Assembly: GCF_900086725.1 (NCBI RefSeq)
Contig: NZ_LT574835.1
Span: 2,501-66,500 of the forward strand
Source of the DNA: Bariatricus massiliensis
GTDB lineage: Bacteria; Bacillota; Clostridia; Lachnospirales; Lachnospiraceae
Direction: 5' to 3'
Length of the DNA stretch: 64,000 nucleotides
The position numbers and the translations under genes are program-made. Each line of letters starts with the position of its first letter. Positions within the stretch are counted from its first letter, which is position 1. The notes beneath the pieces are model-generated. The model saw nothing but the letters and a program-made list of their open reading frames with translations. It searched no databases and was not told the DNA's origin. Shown piece after piece: positions 16,873 through 25,072 of the stretch.

Positions 16873-17751
16873 ATGACAGAACAAAAAAATATAATTCTAG
16901 GGCGGGAGCCATATTTTAAACAGGCCACTATTTATTCCAACCCTCAGATTTCCCCAAAGGCCTGTATTCTTTATTTTCACGGCGGAGGCCTGCTTTACGG
17001 TTCAAGGGAGGATTTGCCAAGGCTGCATATAAATATGTTCACGGACGCGGGATTTCTCATTATTGCTTTTGATTATCCGCTGGCTCCCGCCGCAAAGTTA
17101 GAATTCATTCTCTCTGATGTCGTAGGCTCTATCAACGATTATATTCAGTCCTGTGAAAAATATTGCAGAGTTAAGCTTCCCTATTTTCTCTGGGGACGGT
17201 CGGCCGGAGCCTATCTGTGCCTGCTCGCCGCCGCGTGTGAAAAAGTTGCCCAACCGCCGCTCGGAATCCTCTCTTACTACGGATACGGCTTCCTTGACGG
17301 TAACTGGTTCAATATGCCCAGCAACTATTATTGCTCCCTTCCAAGTGTAAGTCCCTCCTGCTTGACTGCACTTCCTCCGGAGATTCATGCCACAGGAGAC
17401 CTTGACACCCACTACAGCGCCTACGTCTACGGCCGGCAAAGCGGGACATGGAAATCACTTTTTTACGAAGGAAGAGAAAAATATTTTTTTCTAGACTATT
17501 CCCTTCGAACATGCAATATGCTTCCCTGCCCCCTATTCTGCGCGCACAGCATCAACGACACGGATGTACCTTACTCCGAATTTTTAGAGTTATGTTGCAA
17601 ATACAATGCACAACGGTTCGTGGCCTCAAGAGATACCCACGATTTTGACCGCTTTGAAAAAGACTCCGTTACTTTGCAGCTTTTGCAGAACAGCATAGAA
17701 TTTATGGAAAGTCATTTAGACAGGCAAACTGTTTCTCATCCCAAAATATAG
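16873..17751 (+). CDS. Alpha/beta hydrolase (esterase/acetylhydrolase type)
   Basis: 292-residue alpha/beta hydrolase of the hormone-sensitive-lipase-like group. HGGGLLYG at about residues 35-42 is the oxyanion-hole motif, GRSAG at about 112-116 carries the nucleophilic Ser, SINDTDVPY supplies the probable Asp, and DTHDFDRF the His. There is no signal peptide, so it is cytoplasmic. The substrate is unknown. It is the only plus-strand gene between allE and the permease cluster and has AAAGGAG before its ATG. A role in the allantoin pathway is not supported by more than proximity. Confidence 0.8.
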   Translation: MTEQKNIILGREPYFKQATIYSNPQISPKACILYFHGGGLLYGSREDLPRLHINMFTDAGFLIIAFDYPLAPAAKLEFILSDVVGSINDYIQSCEKYCRVKLPYFLWGRSAGAYLCLLAAACEKVAQPPLGILSYYGYGFLDGNWFNMPSNYYCSLPSVSPSCLTALPPEIHATGDLDTHYSAYVYGRQSGTWKSLFYEGREKYFFLDYSLRTCNMLPCPLFCAHSINDTDVPYSEFLELCCKYNAQRFVASRDTHDFDRFEKDSVTLQLLQNSIEFMESHLDRQTVSHPKI

Positions 17752-17761
17752 CCTTGCATAA

Positions 17762-17791
17762 AATCCCCCGCTTCATACAAAGCGGGGGATT
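17762..17791. terminator. Bidirectional terminator
   Basis: AATCCCCCGCTT and AAGCGGGGGATT form a 12-bp GC-rich stem with a short loop. It ends both the plus-strand hydrolase and the minus-strand small gene that converge here. Confidence 0.85.
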
Positions 17792-17811
17792 CAAAAATAT
17801 TTCTTTTATTT

Positions 17812-18042
17812 CTATTTCTTTTCTTCTGCAAGTTCCCTTGCAAGAGTTTGTACAAGCTCTAACGGTTCCTCCAATATGTCAGCAATCTCCTCCGGAGTAT
17901 TTCCCTTAGCGAGCTTTTTACCAATAAGCTCTTTTAATTTCTGCTCTATTCCCTGTTGAAGCCCCTCTTCCCATCCATCCTCACGGGCCTCTTCACGCAT
18001 CATACGCATGACTTTTTCTTCATCATATTCATATATGCTCAC
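17812..18042 (-). CDS. Orphan C-terminal domain of an Rpn-type nuclease/transposase-family protein
   Basis: 76-residue highly charged protein starting VSIYEYDEEKVMRMMREEA and running through EGLQQGIEQKLKELIGKKLAKGNTPEEIADILEE. This is the tail typical of Rpn (PD-(D/E)XK) recombination-promoting nuclease proteins. The nuclease core is absent. The GTG start has GGAGGCG seven bases upstream. A 15-codon frame with its own AAGGAGG site (ATG at 18096) ends at a TGA overlapping this GTG. It may be a decayed remnant, or a stand-alone small product comparable to the intragenic RpnS antitoxins described for E. coli Rpn genes. Confidence 0.5.
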   Translation of the reverse strand: MSIYEYDEEKVMRMMREEAREDGWEEGLQQGIEQKLKELIGKKLAKGNTPEEIADILEEPLELVQTLARELAEEKK

Positions 18043-18345
18043 TTTTTTCGCCTCCGTTCTATTTTTCTGATAAGTGGTTTTTCCATAAAGTGTCCTCCTT
18101 ATTCAATAAATGTCGTTTGCAGGAGGTATTCTTTCGTTCACTTATCTAACGGGAACCTCTCTGCTGTTAATGGATGAAATAAAGCATTGAGATTCCTGAA
18201 TCGTTTATATAGAAATGATAAACAGTATGGGGGGTGCCCCTTAGAATTTTAGAATAATAATGCTTTTCAATATTTTACCACACAATCCGGAGCTGTTGCA
18301 GTAATAAAGAAATTCTTAACAGAACAACGTTTACTATGTTATGAA
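18043..18345. other. Intergenic region with traces of a decayed gene
   Basis: About 300 bases without a complete gene. It holds a 15-codon reading frame with a good ribosome site (AAGGAGGACACTTT before ATG at 18096 on the minus strand) that runs into the GTG of the Rpn-like gene in another frame. This pattern would result if a longer gene had lost its 5' part. No other structure was recognised. Confidence 0.35.
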
Positions 18346-18380
18346 AAAATGAGGCCTCGTTGTGCGTAGGCCTCATTTTC
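18346..18380 (-). terminator. Terminator after the allB-permease operon
   Basis: AAAATGAGGCCT and AGGCCTCATTTT pair around a 10-base loop, ten bases past the stop codon of the NCS1 permease. The stem ends in T-rich sequence on the minus strand. Confidence 0.8.
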
Positions 18381-18389
18381 ATGTTATCA

Positions 18390-19757
18390 TTATTTCTCTG
18401 TAAATACGGTCCCTGTCCGGAATGATTTTGCGCTCTTCATATATTTCATGAGCAAGTAATATATGATTCCTGTCGGAATAAGGCTCACATACCATGACAG
18501 ATCCACCACGACAAGAGAGCAAAGGGAACCTGCTATAATAGCAATTACTGCCGCCCAGTTAATACCTTTAAATGGCCCCTGCTTATCATACATATGGTTG
18601 ATATCCAGCTTTTTCTTACGCAATATGTAATAGTCCACGACCATGACCGCGAAAATCGGCCCTAAAAAGGCGGAATATACTTTCGTGAACAGGGATAGCC
18701 CTGCCGCAGAGTCTGAGGTTACAAGTTTCCACGGGAAGCAGCACACGGAGAGAAGTCCGACCGCGATTGTACTATGTGACCATTTCAGATGGAAAGATTC
18801 CATCAAAACATAAGCCGGCGGAACAATATTGTTCAATACGTTAGTCGTCACCTGTGCAAACGCGATGAACAGAAGCGTTACAACCGTCAATACCTTACTG
18901 CCCATAGTTGTTGAAAATACTACTACCGGATCGCTGTTGCCCGTGGCCGCAGTTACCAGAAGTCCAATCAGTCCCATAAAAAGTGTAACAGGAAGTATCG
19001 CCACTGTATAAAGACTTCCCGTCATCGTCGGCCCCACTTTTTCCTTCACGTTACGGGAATAATCGGAAGCATTGATAATCATGGTCGAATAAATGCCCAA
19101 GAAGGACGTTGTAGCTGCCCAGAAAGGCAGTCCCCATGAACCTTTTACGTCTGCGAATACCGCTCCGATTTCCACCGCGAACTGTGTCTTAACAACATAC
19201 AGCATGTATATCAAAATGCCGATGATAAACACGCATGAAATATTTTCCAGCCATTTGATAGAACTGAATCCTTTGATTGCCAGCGCCACCTGCAATATAG
19301 TGAATAATGCATAAATCACTGGAAGATTGTCAAAACCAAATAAAATCTTCAGACAGCTGTTTATCGCTCCGGCGCCTACCCAGCTCTGATAGCCGAACCA
19401 GATAATAGCCGGGATACCTCTTAAGAATCCGGGCAGCTTTACTCCGGTTGTGCCAAAACTACTGCGGAGCTGCACGGTGTATGGAATTCCATATTTGTGG
19501 CCACAGTTGCCAATCAACACCAATGCCACCGCGATAACTAGGCATCCGATTACCATCGCAAGAATCGCCTGCGGTACCGTCAGTATCCCGATGAGACTGG
19601 CGCCCATAGAAAAAGTCCCGATGGATACACAGCCGCCCATAAAGCTGGCCGCATAAGAAAGTGGGTCCATGATTCTCTGTTTGGTAGGCTGAAGGTCTGG
19701 GTCTACATTTTTTACAAGTTCCTGATCTAATATCTGATTATCTATTATATTACTCAT
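18390..19757 (-). CDS. NCS1 family nucleobase/allantoin permease (1)
   Basis: 455-residue polytopic protein of the nucleobase-cation-symport-1 family with about 12 hydrophobic segments. Family features are FMGGCVSIGTFSMGASL early in the chain, GIPYTVQLRSSFG, the RGIPAIIWFGYQSWVGAGAIN motif and FLGPIFAVMVVDYYILRKKKLD near the C terminus. NCS1 proteins carry allantoin, hydantoins, cytosine or purines. It follows allantoinase 1 by 32 bases and ends the operon. A similar permease lies at 21177-22526. Substrate is inferred as allantoin or a related hydantoin from the paired gene. Confidence 0.88.
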   Translation of the reverse strand: MSNIIDNQILDQELVKNVDPDLQPTKQRIMDPLSYAASFMGGCVSIGTFSMGASLIGILTVPQAILAMVIGCLVIAVALVLIGNCGHKYGIPYTVQLRSSFGTTGVKLPGFLRGIPAIIWFGYQSWVGAGAINSCLKILFGFDNLPVIYALFTILQVALAIKGFSSIKWLENISCVFIIGILIYMLYVVKTQFAVEIGAVFADVKGSWGLPFWAATTSFLGIYSTMIINASDYSRNVKEKVGPTMTGSLYTVAILPVTLFMGLIGLLVTAATGNSDPVVVFSTTMGSKVLTVVTLLFIAFAQVTTNVLNNIVPPAYVLMESFHLKWSHSTIAVGLLSVCCFPWKLVTSDSAAGLSLFTKVYSAFLGPIFAVMVVDYYILRKKKLDINHMYDKQGPFKGINWAAVIAIIAGSLCSLVVVDLSWYVSLIPTGIIYYLLMKYMKSAKSFRTGTVFTEK

Positions 19758-19789
19758 ATCTACTCCTTTCGGTCATGTCAAAGACTGGT

Positions 19790-21163
19790 TTAATTCAATC
19801 GTTCAACGAAACTTCCATATCCCTTTTCACCGGTTACCCTGCCGTCTTCGGCGACAACGGTTCCCCGGATAATCGTACATACCGGGAATCCTTTGCCTTT
19901 CATACCTACAAAAGCAGATATTTTATTGACATAATATAAGGAGTCTTCCGTAATCTCCCATTCTCTGTCCGGGTCGACAATCACGACATCGGCGTCAAAT
20001 CCCGGTCTGATATCCCCTTTTCTCCCGTAGATTCCAAATGCCTGTGCAGGCTGCTTTGCCATCGCATTTGCCAGAATGGTCGGGCAGATTCCTCTTTTTA
20101 CACAGCCTTCGTGGAACGCTACTTGAAAGCCGCTCTGGATTCCGCTGATTCCGCCCCACACGTCGAATACATTATCAATTTTCGTTCCCAGAATCTCATT
20201 GAATTTTTCATCATAGGAGCAGGGAGAGTGATCGCTGGCAATCCCGCTGAAAGTTCCGTCTTCCACATAGGACCACAGTCTGTCGACCTCCTCCTGAGAG
20301 CGCAGAGGCGGCGCACATTTGAACAATGGTCCGTTTGCGATCACATCCTTGTCGGTCAGGCTCAAATAGTGAGAACAAGTTTCCGCAGTAATGTCATACC
20401 CCTCCTGCTGAGCCTCTTTTATCTTCTGAGCCACGTCCGGGCTGCTGACATGGCATATATGGACCTTGCATCCGGTTGCCTTTGCAAGCTCGATCATATC
20501 AACCGTTGCAAGCATCTCTGCCGCCACCGGGCGGGAATCGAGGAATCCCTGCCAGTCAAGGCGGCCTTCCTTCTTCATGCGCTGCTCCTGCCATTTAATC
20601 ATGGAGAAATCCTCGCAGTGGAAGCCTGCCCGTCCGTCAAACTCTTTTATTCTTTCCATAGCTTCATACGCCTGCCCATAATTGAGCGAGCTATAATCCG
20701 GTGAGACCGGACCGATAAAGGACTTAAAGGCCACACATCCCTTGTCGTGGAGTCCTTTCAAATCATCAAAATTATCCGGCACAAGACCTCCCCAGAAGCA
20801 GTAATCTACATATGCGTTTGCGTCCACGGCATCTATCTTTTTATCGAAAATATCTGCGTTGGTGAGCGCCGGCTCATTCTGAAGCGGCATATCAATAATG
20901 GTCGTGTAACCTCCTGCCGCCGCTGCTGCCGTGCCATGTGCGTAATCCTCACGCCATGTATACCCCGGATCGTTCAAGTGTGCATGGGTGTCAATGGCAC
21001 CCGGAAATACATAATTCCCTTTTGCGTCAATCACCTTTGCCGCCTCCGGCTCGATGTCCTTCGCCAGTACTGCCGCAATTTTACCGTCTTTTACGGCAAT
21101 ATTTCCATCTGCGACCGTCTCTGCGGTCACAATCTTTCCATTTTTAATCAATAAATCATACAT
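19790..21163 (-). CDS. allB: Allantoinase-type cyclic amidohydrolase (1)
   Basis: 457-residue amidohydrolase-superfamily enzyme of the allantoinase/dihydroorotase group. Metal ligands are visible: DTHAHLNDPG, the probable carboxylated Lys in VAFKSFIG, AETCSHYLS, HICHVSS and the Asp of SDHSPCSYDEK. Allantoinase opens the hydantoin ring of allantoin to allantoate. It lies 13 bases downstream of permease 2 and upstream of permease 1, in an operon of two allantoinase-permease pairs. Both copies keep all metal ligands. A hydantoinase or dihydropyrimidinase role for one of them is possible. Confidence 0.87.
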   Translation of the reverse strand: MYDLLIKNGKIVTAETVADGNIAVKDGKIAAVLAKDIEPEAAKVIDAKGNYVFPGAIDTHAHLNDPGYTWREDYAHGTAAAAAGGYTTIIDMPLQNEPALTNADIFDKKIDAVDANAYVDYCFWGGLVPDNFDDLKGLHDKGCVAFKSFIGPVSPDYSSLNYGQAYEAMERIKEFDGRAGFHCEDFSMIKWQEQRMKKEGRLDWQGFLDSRPVAAEMLATVDMIELAKATGCKVHICHVSSPDVAQKIKEAQQEGYDITAETCSHYLSLTDKDVIANGPLFKCAPPLRSQEEVDRLWSYVEDGTFSGIASDHSPCSYDEKFNEILGTKIDNVFDVWGGISGIQSGFQVAFHEGCVKRGICPTILANAMAKQPAQAFGIYGRKGDIRPGFDADVVIVDPDREWEITEDSLYYVNKISAFVGMKGKGFPVCTIIRGTVVAEDGRVTGEKGYGSFVERLN

Positions 21164-21176
21164 AAGCCTTCTCCTT

Positions 21177-22526
21177 CTATTCTAAAATAGTTCCTTTTCT
21201 AAACCGTTTACATGAAGGTATAAATTTCATACACAAATAATATACTAAAGCCGTCGGAATCGTCGCAGTCAAGAAAGAAATATCCACGTTGAACAATCCA
21301 ATAACCGCGCCCACAAGTATGGCGATAATGGCAGCCCAATTGACTCCCTTGTACGGTCCGTTCTCATCATAGAGCAGCTCGATAGCCACCTTCCGTTTCC
21401 GCATAATATAATAGTCCATAATAAGTACTGCGAAAATCGGTCCAAAGAACGCCGTGTATATCAGAACAAACAAATCAAGTCCTGCAGCAGATTTGTCATT
21501 TGACAGAATCCACGGACAGCTGCAGACCGCCAGAACTCCAACGATGATTGCCGCTGTTTTGTGTTTAATCTTAAATGCGTCCATCAGCGCATATGCCGGC
21601 GGAATTACATTGCTTGCAAGATTTGTCGTCATCTGTGCGAACAAAATAAACGCCAGTGTGATTACGACAAGGAACTTGTTGTCCACCGCCTGTGAAAAGG
21701 CGTTGATTGGGTTTGCAATTCCTGTAGCCGTAGAAATCATAAGTCCGATAAGTCCCATAAGTACGGTCGCCGGAACCATGGCGATAAAATATGCAACACC
21801 TCGTTTCGGGGTACTGTAACCTGACCTTAATTCACGCGCATAGTCGCCTGAATTCAGCATTACCGTGATGTTTACTCCAAAAAACGCTACAATCGCACTG
21901 ACAAACGGCATGCCCCATGTCCCTTCAATGTTCAGCAGCTTTTCACCGATAACATTTCCGTACTGTGACACACATACATAAAGCATGTAGAACAGTGCAA
22001 TTACGATAACGCAGGCCCCGATATTTTCCACCCACTTAATTCCGTGGAATCCAGTGGTAGAAATGATAATCTGAAGCAGCTGAAACACGATAAAGAACAG
22101 CACTACATTGTCATACCCGAACAATGTAATTGAAATCTGGTTGATCGCATTTCCTCCAAGCCAGCTCTGTACTCCGTACCATACAATAGCCGGAAGGCCA
22201 CGCAGCATGGAGGGAAGTACATTGCCCTTCAGTCCGAACGCACTTTTCAATTGTACCGCATATGGCGCTCCTGTCTTATAGCTGAACTGGTCATTCAGGC
22301 AAAGGCACACTATCAATATCAGGGAGCCAATCAACATGGCTGCAAAAGCCTGCACAAGGTTCAGACCTTTTTCAATCTGACCGGAACCAAGTGTAAATGT
22401 CCCAATTGAGATACAGCCGCCGAGCCACATGGCAAGATACGATTTCCAATTCATGGAACGCTCACTGTCAGACAGTGGCCGCAGCGAGCCTGATTCTTTT
22501 TTTACCTCACTATTCACTTCACTCAT
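21177..22526 (-). CDS. NCS1 family nucleobase/allantoin permease (2)
   Basis: 449-residue NCS1 permease clearly paralogous to the one at 18390-19757. It shares WLGGCISIGTFTLGSGQ, GAPYAVQLKSAFG, RGLPAIVWYGVQSWLGGNAIN and FFGPIFAVLIMDYYIMRKRKV. About 12 hydrophobic segments are seen and the length is normal. It is placed 28 bases behind allantoinase 2 and 13 bases before allantoinase 1. The ribosome site is AGGAGAG. The paralogues differ across the transport core, so they may take different hydantoin-ring substrates. Confidence 0.88.
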   Translation of the reverse strand: MSEVNSEVKKESGSLRPLSDSERSMNWKSYLAMWLGGCISIGTFTLGSGQIEKGLNLVQAFAAMLIGSLILIVCLCLNDQFSYKTGAPYAVQLKSAFGLKGNVLPSMLRGLPAIVWYGVQSWLGGNAINQISITLFGYDNVVLFFIVFQLLQIIISTTGFHGIKWVENIGACVIVIALFYMLYVCVSQYGNVIGEKLLNIEGTWGMPFVSAIVAFFGVNITVMLNSGDYARELRSGYSTPKRGVAYFIAMVPATVLMGLIGLMISTATGIANPINAFSQAVDNKFLVVITLAFILFAQMTTNLASNVIPPAYALMDAFKIKHKTAAIIVGVLAVCSCPWILSNDKSAAGLDLFVLIYTAFFGPIFAVLIMDYYIMRKRKVAIELLYDENGPYKGVNWAAIIAILVGAVIGLFNVDISFLTATIPTALVYYLCMKFIPSCKRFRKGTILE

Positions 22527-22554
22527 TTTTTACTCTCCTATTCTCTTACCCTCG

Positions 22555-23961
22555 TTATTTGACAGGTCTCACGAACTCTCCATAACCGATAGCTTCTTCT
22601 TTATACATACCGTCCTCGGCCACTACCTTGCCTCTAATGACAGTACATACGGGTGCTCCCTTTCCTTCTTCCTTGTCGAAGCAGGAAACATGTCCTTTGG
22701 TAAGCAGCTCTTCCTGACTGCATTTCCACGGTCTTTCTGGGTCCACAATAACGATGTCTCCGTCAAACCCAAGTTCAAAAGCGCCTTTTTTTCCGTACAG
22801 GCCAAATACTTTCGCCGGATTATAATCCATTACTTTCGCAATCAGGCTCGGGCTCAAACCTTTTTTATGTACGACCATATCAAACATCATAGGCAGGAAA
22901 AATTGGATAGAATTCAGGCCGCCCCATGCCTGCCAAATGTCTTTTGTCTCGTTGTCTTTCTCTTCGTCCGCTGCTGGAGAGTGGTCGCTTCCCACACAGG
23001 ACAAAGTACCGTCGAGGACATAATCCCAAAGCTTCTCCATGTCTTCTTTACGGCGCATCGGCGGCGTACATTTAGCCGGCGCTCCTTTTTCAAACACGAA
23101 ATCTTCTGTGTAGCCAAGATAATGAGGACAAGTCTCTGCCGTAATCGAAAGTCCCTCATGAATCGCGTCCTTCACAACCTGCGCCACCATCGGATGGCTT
23201 ACATGGCAGATATGTACTCTTCCACCGGTTGCCCTGACCATATCGATTACATTTTTTGTCGCTACATACTCCGTCCATACATCATGAGAGTCAAGGAAAT
23301 CCCGAATCTTTTCTTCCTTCGTCCTATTTTCTTTCGCTTTTGCTTCTTTTTCCCTCTCTAATACTTGCCCGAATTCTTCGCAGTGAAAACCGCACAATGC
23401 ATTGTAAGGCTTCAAGATCTCCAGCGCTTTTCTCACATTGCCCATGTTGACTGTGGGGAACAGATCGCCGTTAGGGCATGTAAATCCTTTGAACGCTGCC
23501 ACTCCACAGTTATGCAGATCCACAAGATCCTTCATATTATTTTTTACAGAACCCGGCTGGCTGTCATAATCGCCTACTATCCCGCCCCATAATGCAAAGT
23601 CAACCGCAGAATGTTTGCTGATAAGCCCCATTTTCATATCAAATATTTCTTTGTTCATCAGGGATGGATCATTGTTCAGCGGCATATCAATCAAAGTGGT
23701 ACATCCGGCTGCTGCCGCGGCACGGGAGCCTGTGGCAAAATCCTCACGGTATTCAAATCCCGGCTCATTTAAGTGTGCGTGGCAGTCGATGATTCCCGGA
23801 AATACATAATTGCCTTTGGCGTCAATTATTTCTTTAGCCGGAGCATCGGAACCTGCCTGCAGAAACGCTGCATATACACCGTCTGTTATGGCAATGTCGG
23901 CTTCATAAATTCGGTCAGGAGTTACGAGCTTTCCATTCTTTATTACCAAATCGTACATCAT
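22555..23961 (-). CDS. allB: Allantoinase-type cyclic amidohydrolase (2)
   Basis: 468-residue paralogue of the enzyme at 19790-21163, with complete metal ligands in DCHAHLNEPG, AFKGFTC, AETCPHYLG, HICHVSHP and SDHSPAADEEK. It is the first gene of the four-gene allantoinase-permease operon. The start is one of two consecutive ATG codons behind AAGGAGGAAAA. Compared with the other copy it has an insertion around KEAKAKENRTKEEK. It most probably hydrolyses allantoin; a related ring substrate is possible, since two divergent copies were kept. Confidence 0.87.
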   Translation of the reverse strand: MMYDLVIKNGKLVTPDRIYEADIAITDGVYAAFLQAGSDAPAKEIIDAKGNYVFPGIIDCHAHLNEPGFEYREDFATGSRAAAAAGCTTLIDMPLNNDPSLMNKEIFDMKMGLISKHSAVDFALWGGIVGDYDSQPGSVKNNMKDLVDLHNCGVAAFKGFTCPNGDLFPTVNMGNVRKALEILKPYNALCGFHCEEFGQVLEREKEAKAKENRTKEEKIRDFLDSHDVWTEYVATKNVIDMVRATGGRVHICHVSHPMVAQVVKDAIHEGLSITAETCPHYLGYTEDFVFEKGAPAKCTPPMRRKEDMEKLWDYVLDGTLSCVGSDHSPAADEEKDNETKDIWQAWGGLNSIQFFLPMMFDMVVHKKGLSPSLIAKVMDYNPAKVFGLYGKKGAFELGFDGDIVIVDPERPWKCSQEELLTKGHVSCFDKEEGKGAPVCTVIRGKVVAEDGMYKEEAIGYGEFVRPVK

Positions 23962-24009
23962 TTTTCCTCCTTAAAACTAAACTGGCGACTCATATTTTTA
24001 CCTAATATT

Positions 24010-24073
24010 AGATAATATTTCCTTTAAAAACAATGCAAAATAATGCAAAAACATTTTTTAATTTTTGTCCACT
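24010..24073 (-). promoter_or_regulatory. Putative promoter of the allantoinase-permease operon
   Basis: Minus-strand TTGCAT (24033-24038) and TTATCT (24010-24015) with a 17-base spacer. Further upstream AGTGGACAAAAATTA (24059-24073) matches, with one C/T difference, the AGTGGATAAAAATTA that forms the distal half of the allE operator. The second half-site is not conserved here. Confidence 0.45.
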
Positions 24074-24096
24074 ATGTATAATTTTGTTAATTTCAA

Positions 24097-24125
24097 TTGT
24101 GTTTTTTTCTTACTTTTGGTAAAAT
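24097..24125 (+). promoter_or_regulatory. Putative promoter of the DUF2877 gene
   Basis: Plus-strand TTGTGT (24097-24102) and TAAAAT (24120-24125) separated by 17 bases, 40 bases before the start codon. It diverges from the allantoinase operon promoter, so one regulator bound between them could control both. Confidence 0.5.
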
Positions 24126-24165
24126 TCACGATATACGAATATTTGAAGAAAGGACGGTTCGACTC

Positions 24166-24981
24166 ATGCACTTTCCTATTACAATAATGTCTGATTACGC
24201 TGCAAAAATACTGGATTCAAACGTTAGTGGGAGCGTACATTCTATCTACCGCAAGACCGTAAACCTGCAGTTCGGCAGCTGTCTGTTATCCCTGCAGACA
24301 ACCGGTTCTCCCCTGTCCCCGGTCAGCCTGATCACTCCTCTTAATCAGGCGGACATGGAGGCCTTGAAATTTGAAGCCGGCCAGCCTGTTGTGGCAGAAC
24401 AGAATTCTATTGTCTTATCCGGACCTGAATCTTCCTATTCCTTTTCGTTTGCAGACACTCGTATCATAACTTTAGAGCTCAGGCATCCATTCCCACAGGT
24501 ACAAAAAGCACTGATTGCGGAGGCTCTCAGACGCTCCCGCATCCGCGGCTTCGGAAATCAAGAACTGATACTCTCCGCCGCACGCCTGAGAACCGCCAAC
24601 TGCGCACAATATTTCAGACAGGGTTCATACAAAATGGCGGCACAGGAACTGGCCCTTTTACTCGGACTCGGAATCGGCCTTACTCCAAGCGGCGATGATT
24701 TTCTCTGCGGTGTACTGGCCGGTCTCAATTTCACCGGAAATCATTGGCATCCTTTCTCCCGTGCTCTTCAAAGCACACTGCGCGCCCACTTGTCCGACAC
24801 CAACGATATCAGCCGGACATTTCTCAGCTGCGCGCTCCATTCTTATTTCAGCTATGCCGTGATTACGCTTCCACAGGCCGCTTCACCGGAAGAAATACTA
24901 ACTGCCTTCGAGGCCATCGGACATTCTTCAGGTATAGACACCTTGTGCGGAATTTACTACGGTATTTCACTCTTTTCATAA
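24166..24981 (+). CDS. DUF2877 protein, YlbF (AllH)-like oxamate transcarbamylase component
   Basis: 271-residue DUF2877 protein. The signature GLGIGLTPSGDDFLCGVLAG lies at about residues 165-184. In E. coli the homologue ylbF sits beside fdrA and ylbE, and the three have been reported together as needed for oxamate transcarbamylase activity. Here the FdrA-YlbE homologue is fused and encoded 10 kb away, while this gene is divergent from the allantoinase operon. The start at 24166 is chosen for GAAAGGACGG upstream. It is single-gene, with a promoter at 24097-24125 and a terminator behind it. Confidence 0.85.
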   Translation: MHFPITIMSDYAAKILDSNVSGSVHSIYRKTVNLQFGSCLLSLQTTGSPLSPVSLITPLNQADMEALKFEAGQPVVAEQNSIVLSGPESSYSFSFADTRIITLELRHPFPQVQKALIAEALRRSRIRGFGNQELILSAARLRTANCAQYFRQGSYKMAAQELALLLGLGIGLTPSGDDFLCGVLAGLNFTGNHWHPFSRALQSTLRAHLSDTNDISRTFLSCALHSYFSYAVITLPQAASPEEILTAFEAIGHSSGIDTLCGIYYGISLFS

Positions 24982-25008
24982 TAGATTTATAGGATTTATA
25001 TGGAACAA

Positions 25009-25045
25009 AAAAGCGGCGGAACTGGTTGACAGCTCCGTCGCTTTT
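25009..25045 (+). terminator. Terminator after the DUF2877 gene
   Basis: AAAAGCGGCGGAACTG pairs with CAGCTCCGTCGCTTTT with one mismatch, about 28 bases past the stop codon. It also faces the end of radA on the other strand and may serve both. Confidence 0.75.
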
Positions 25046-25072
25046 CGTACTTTTATAAGGTATCTATTTCTT

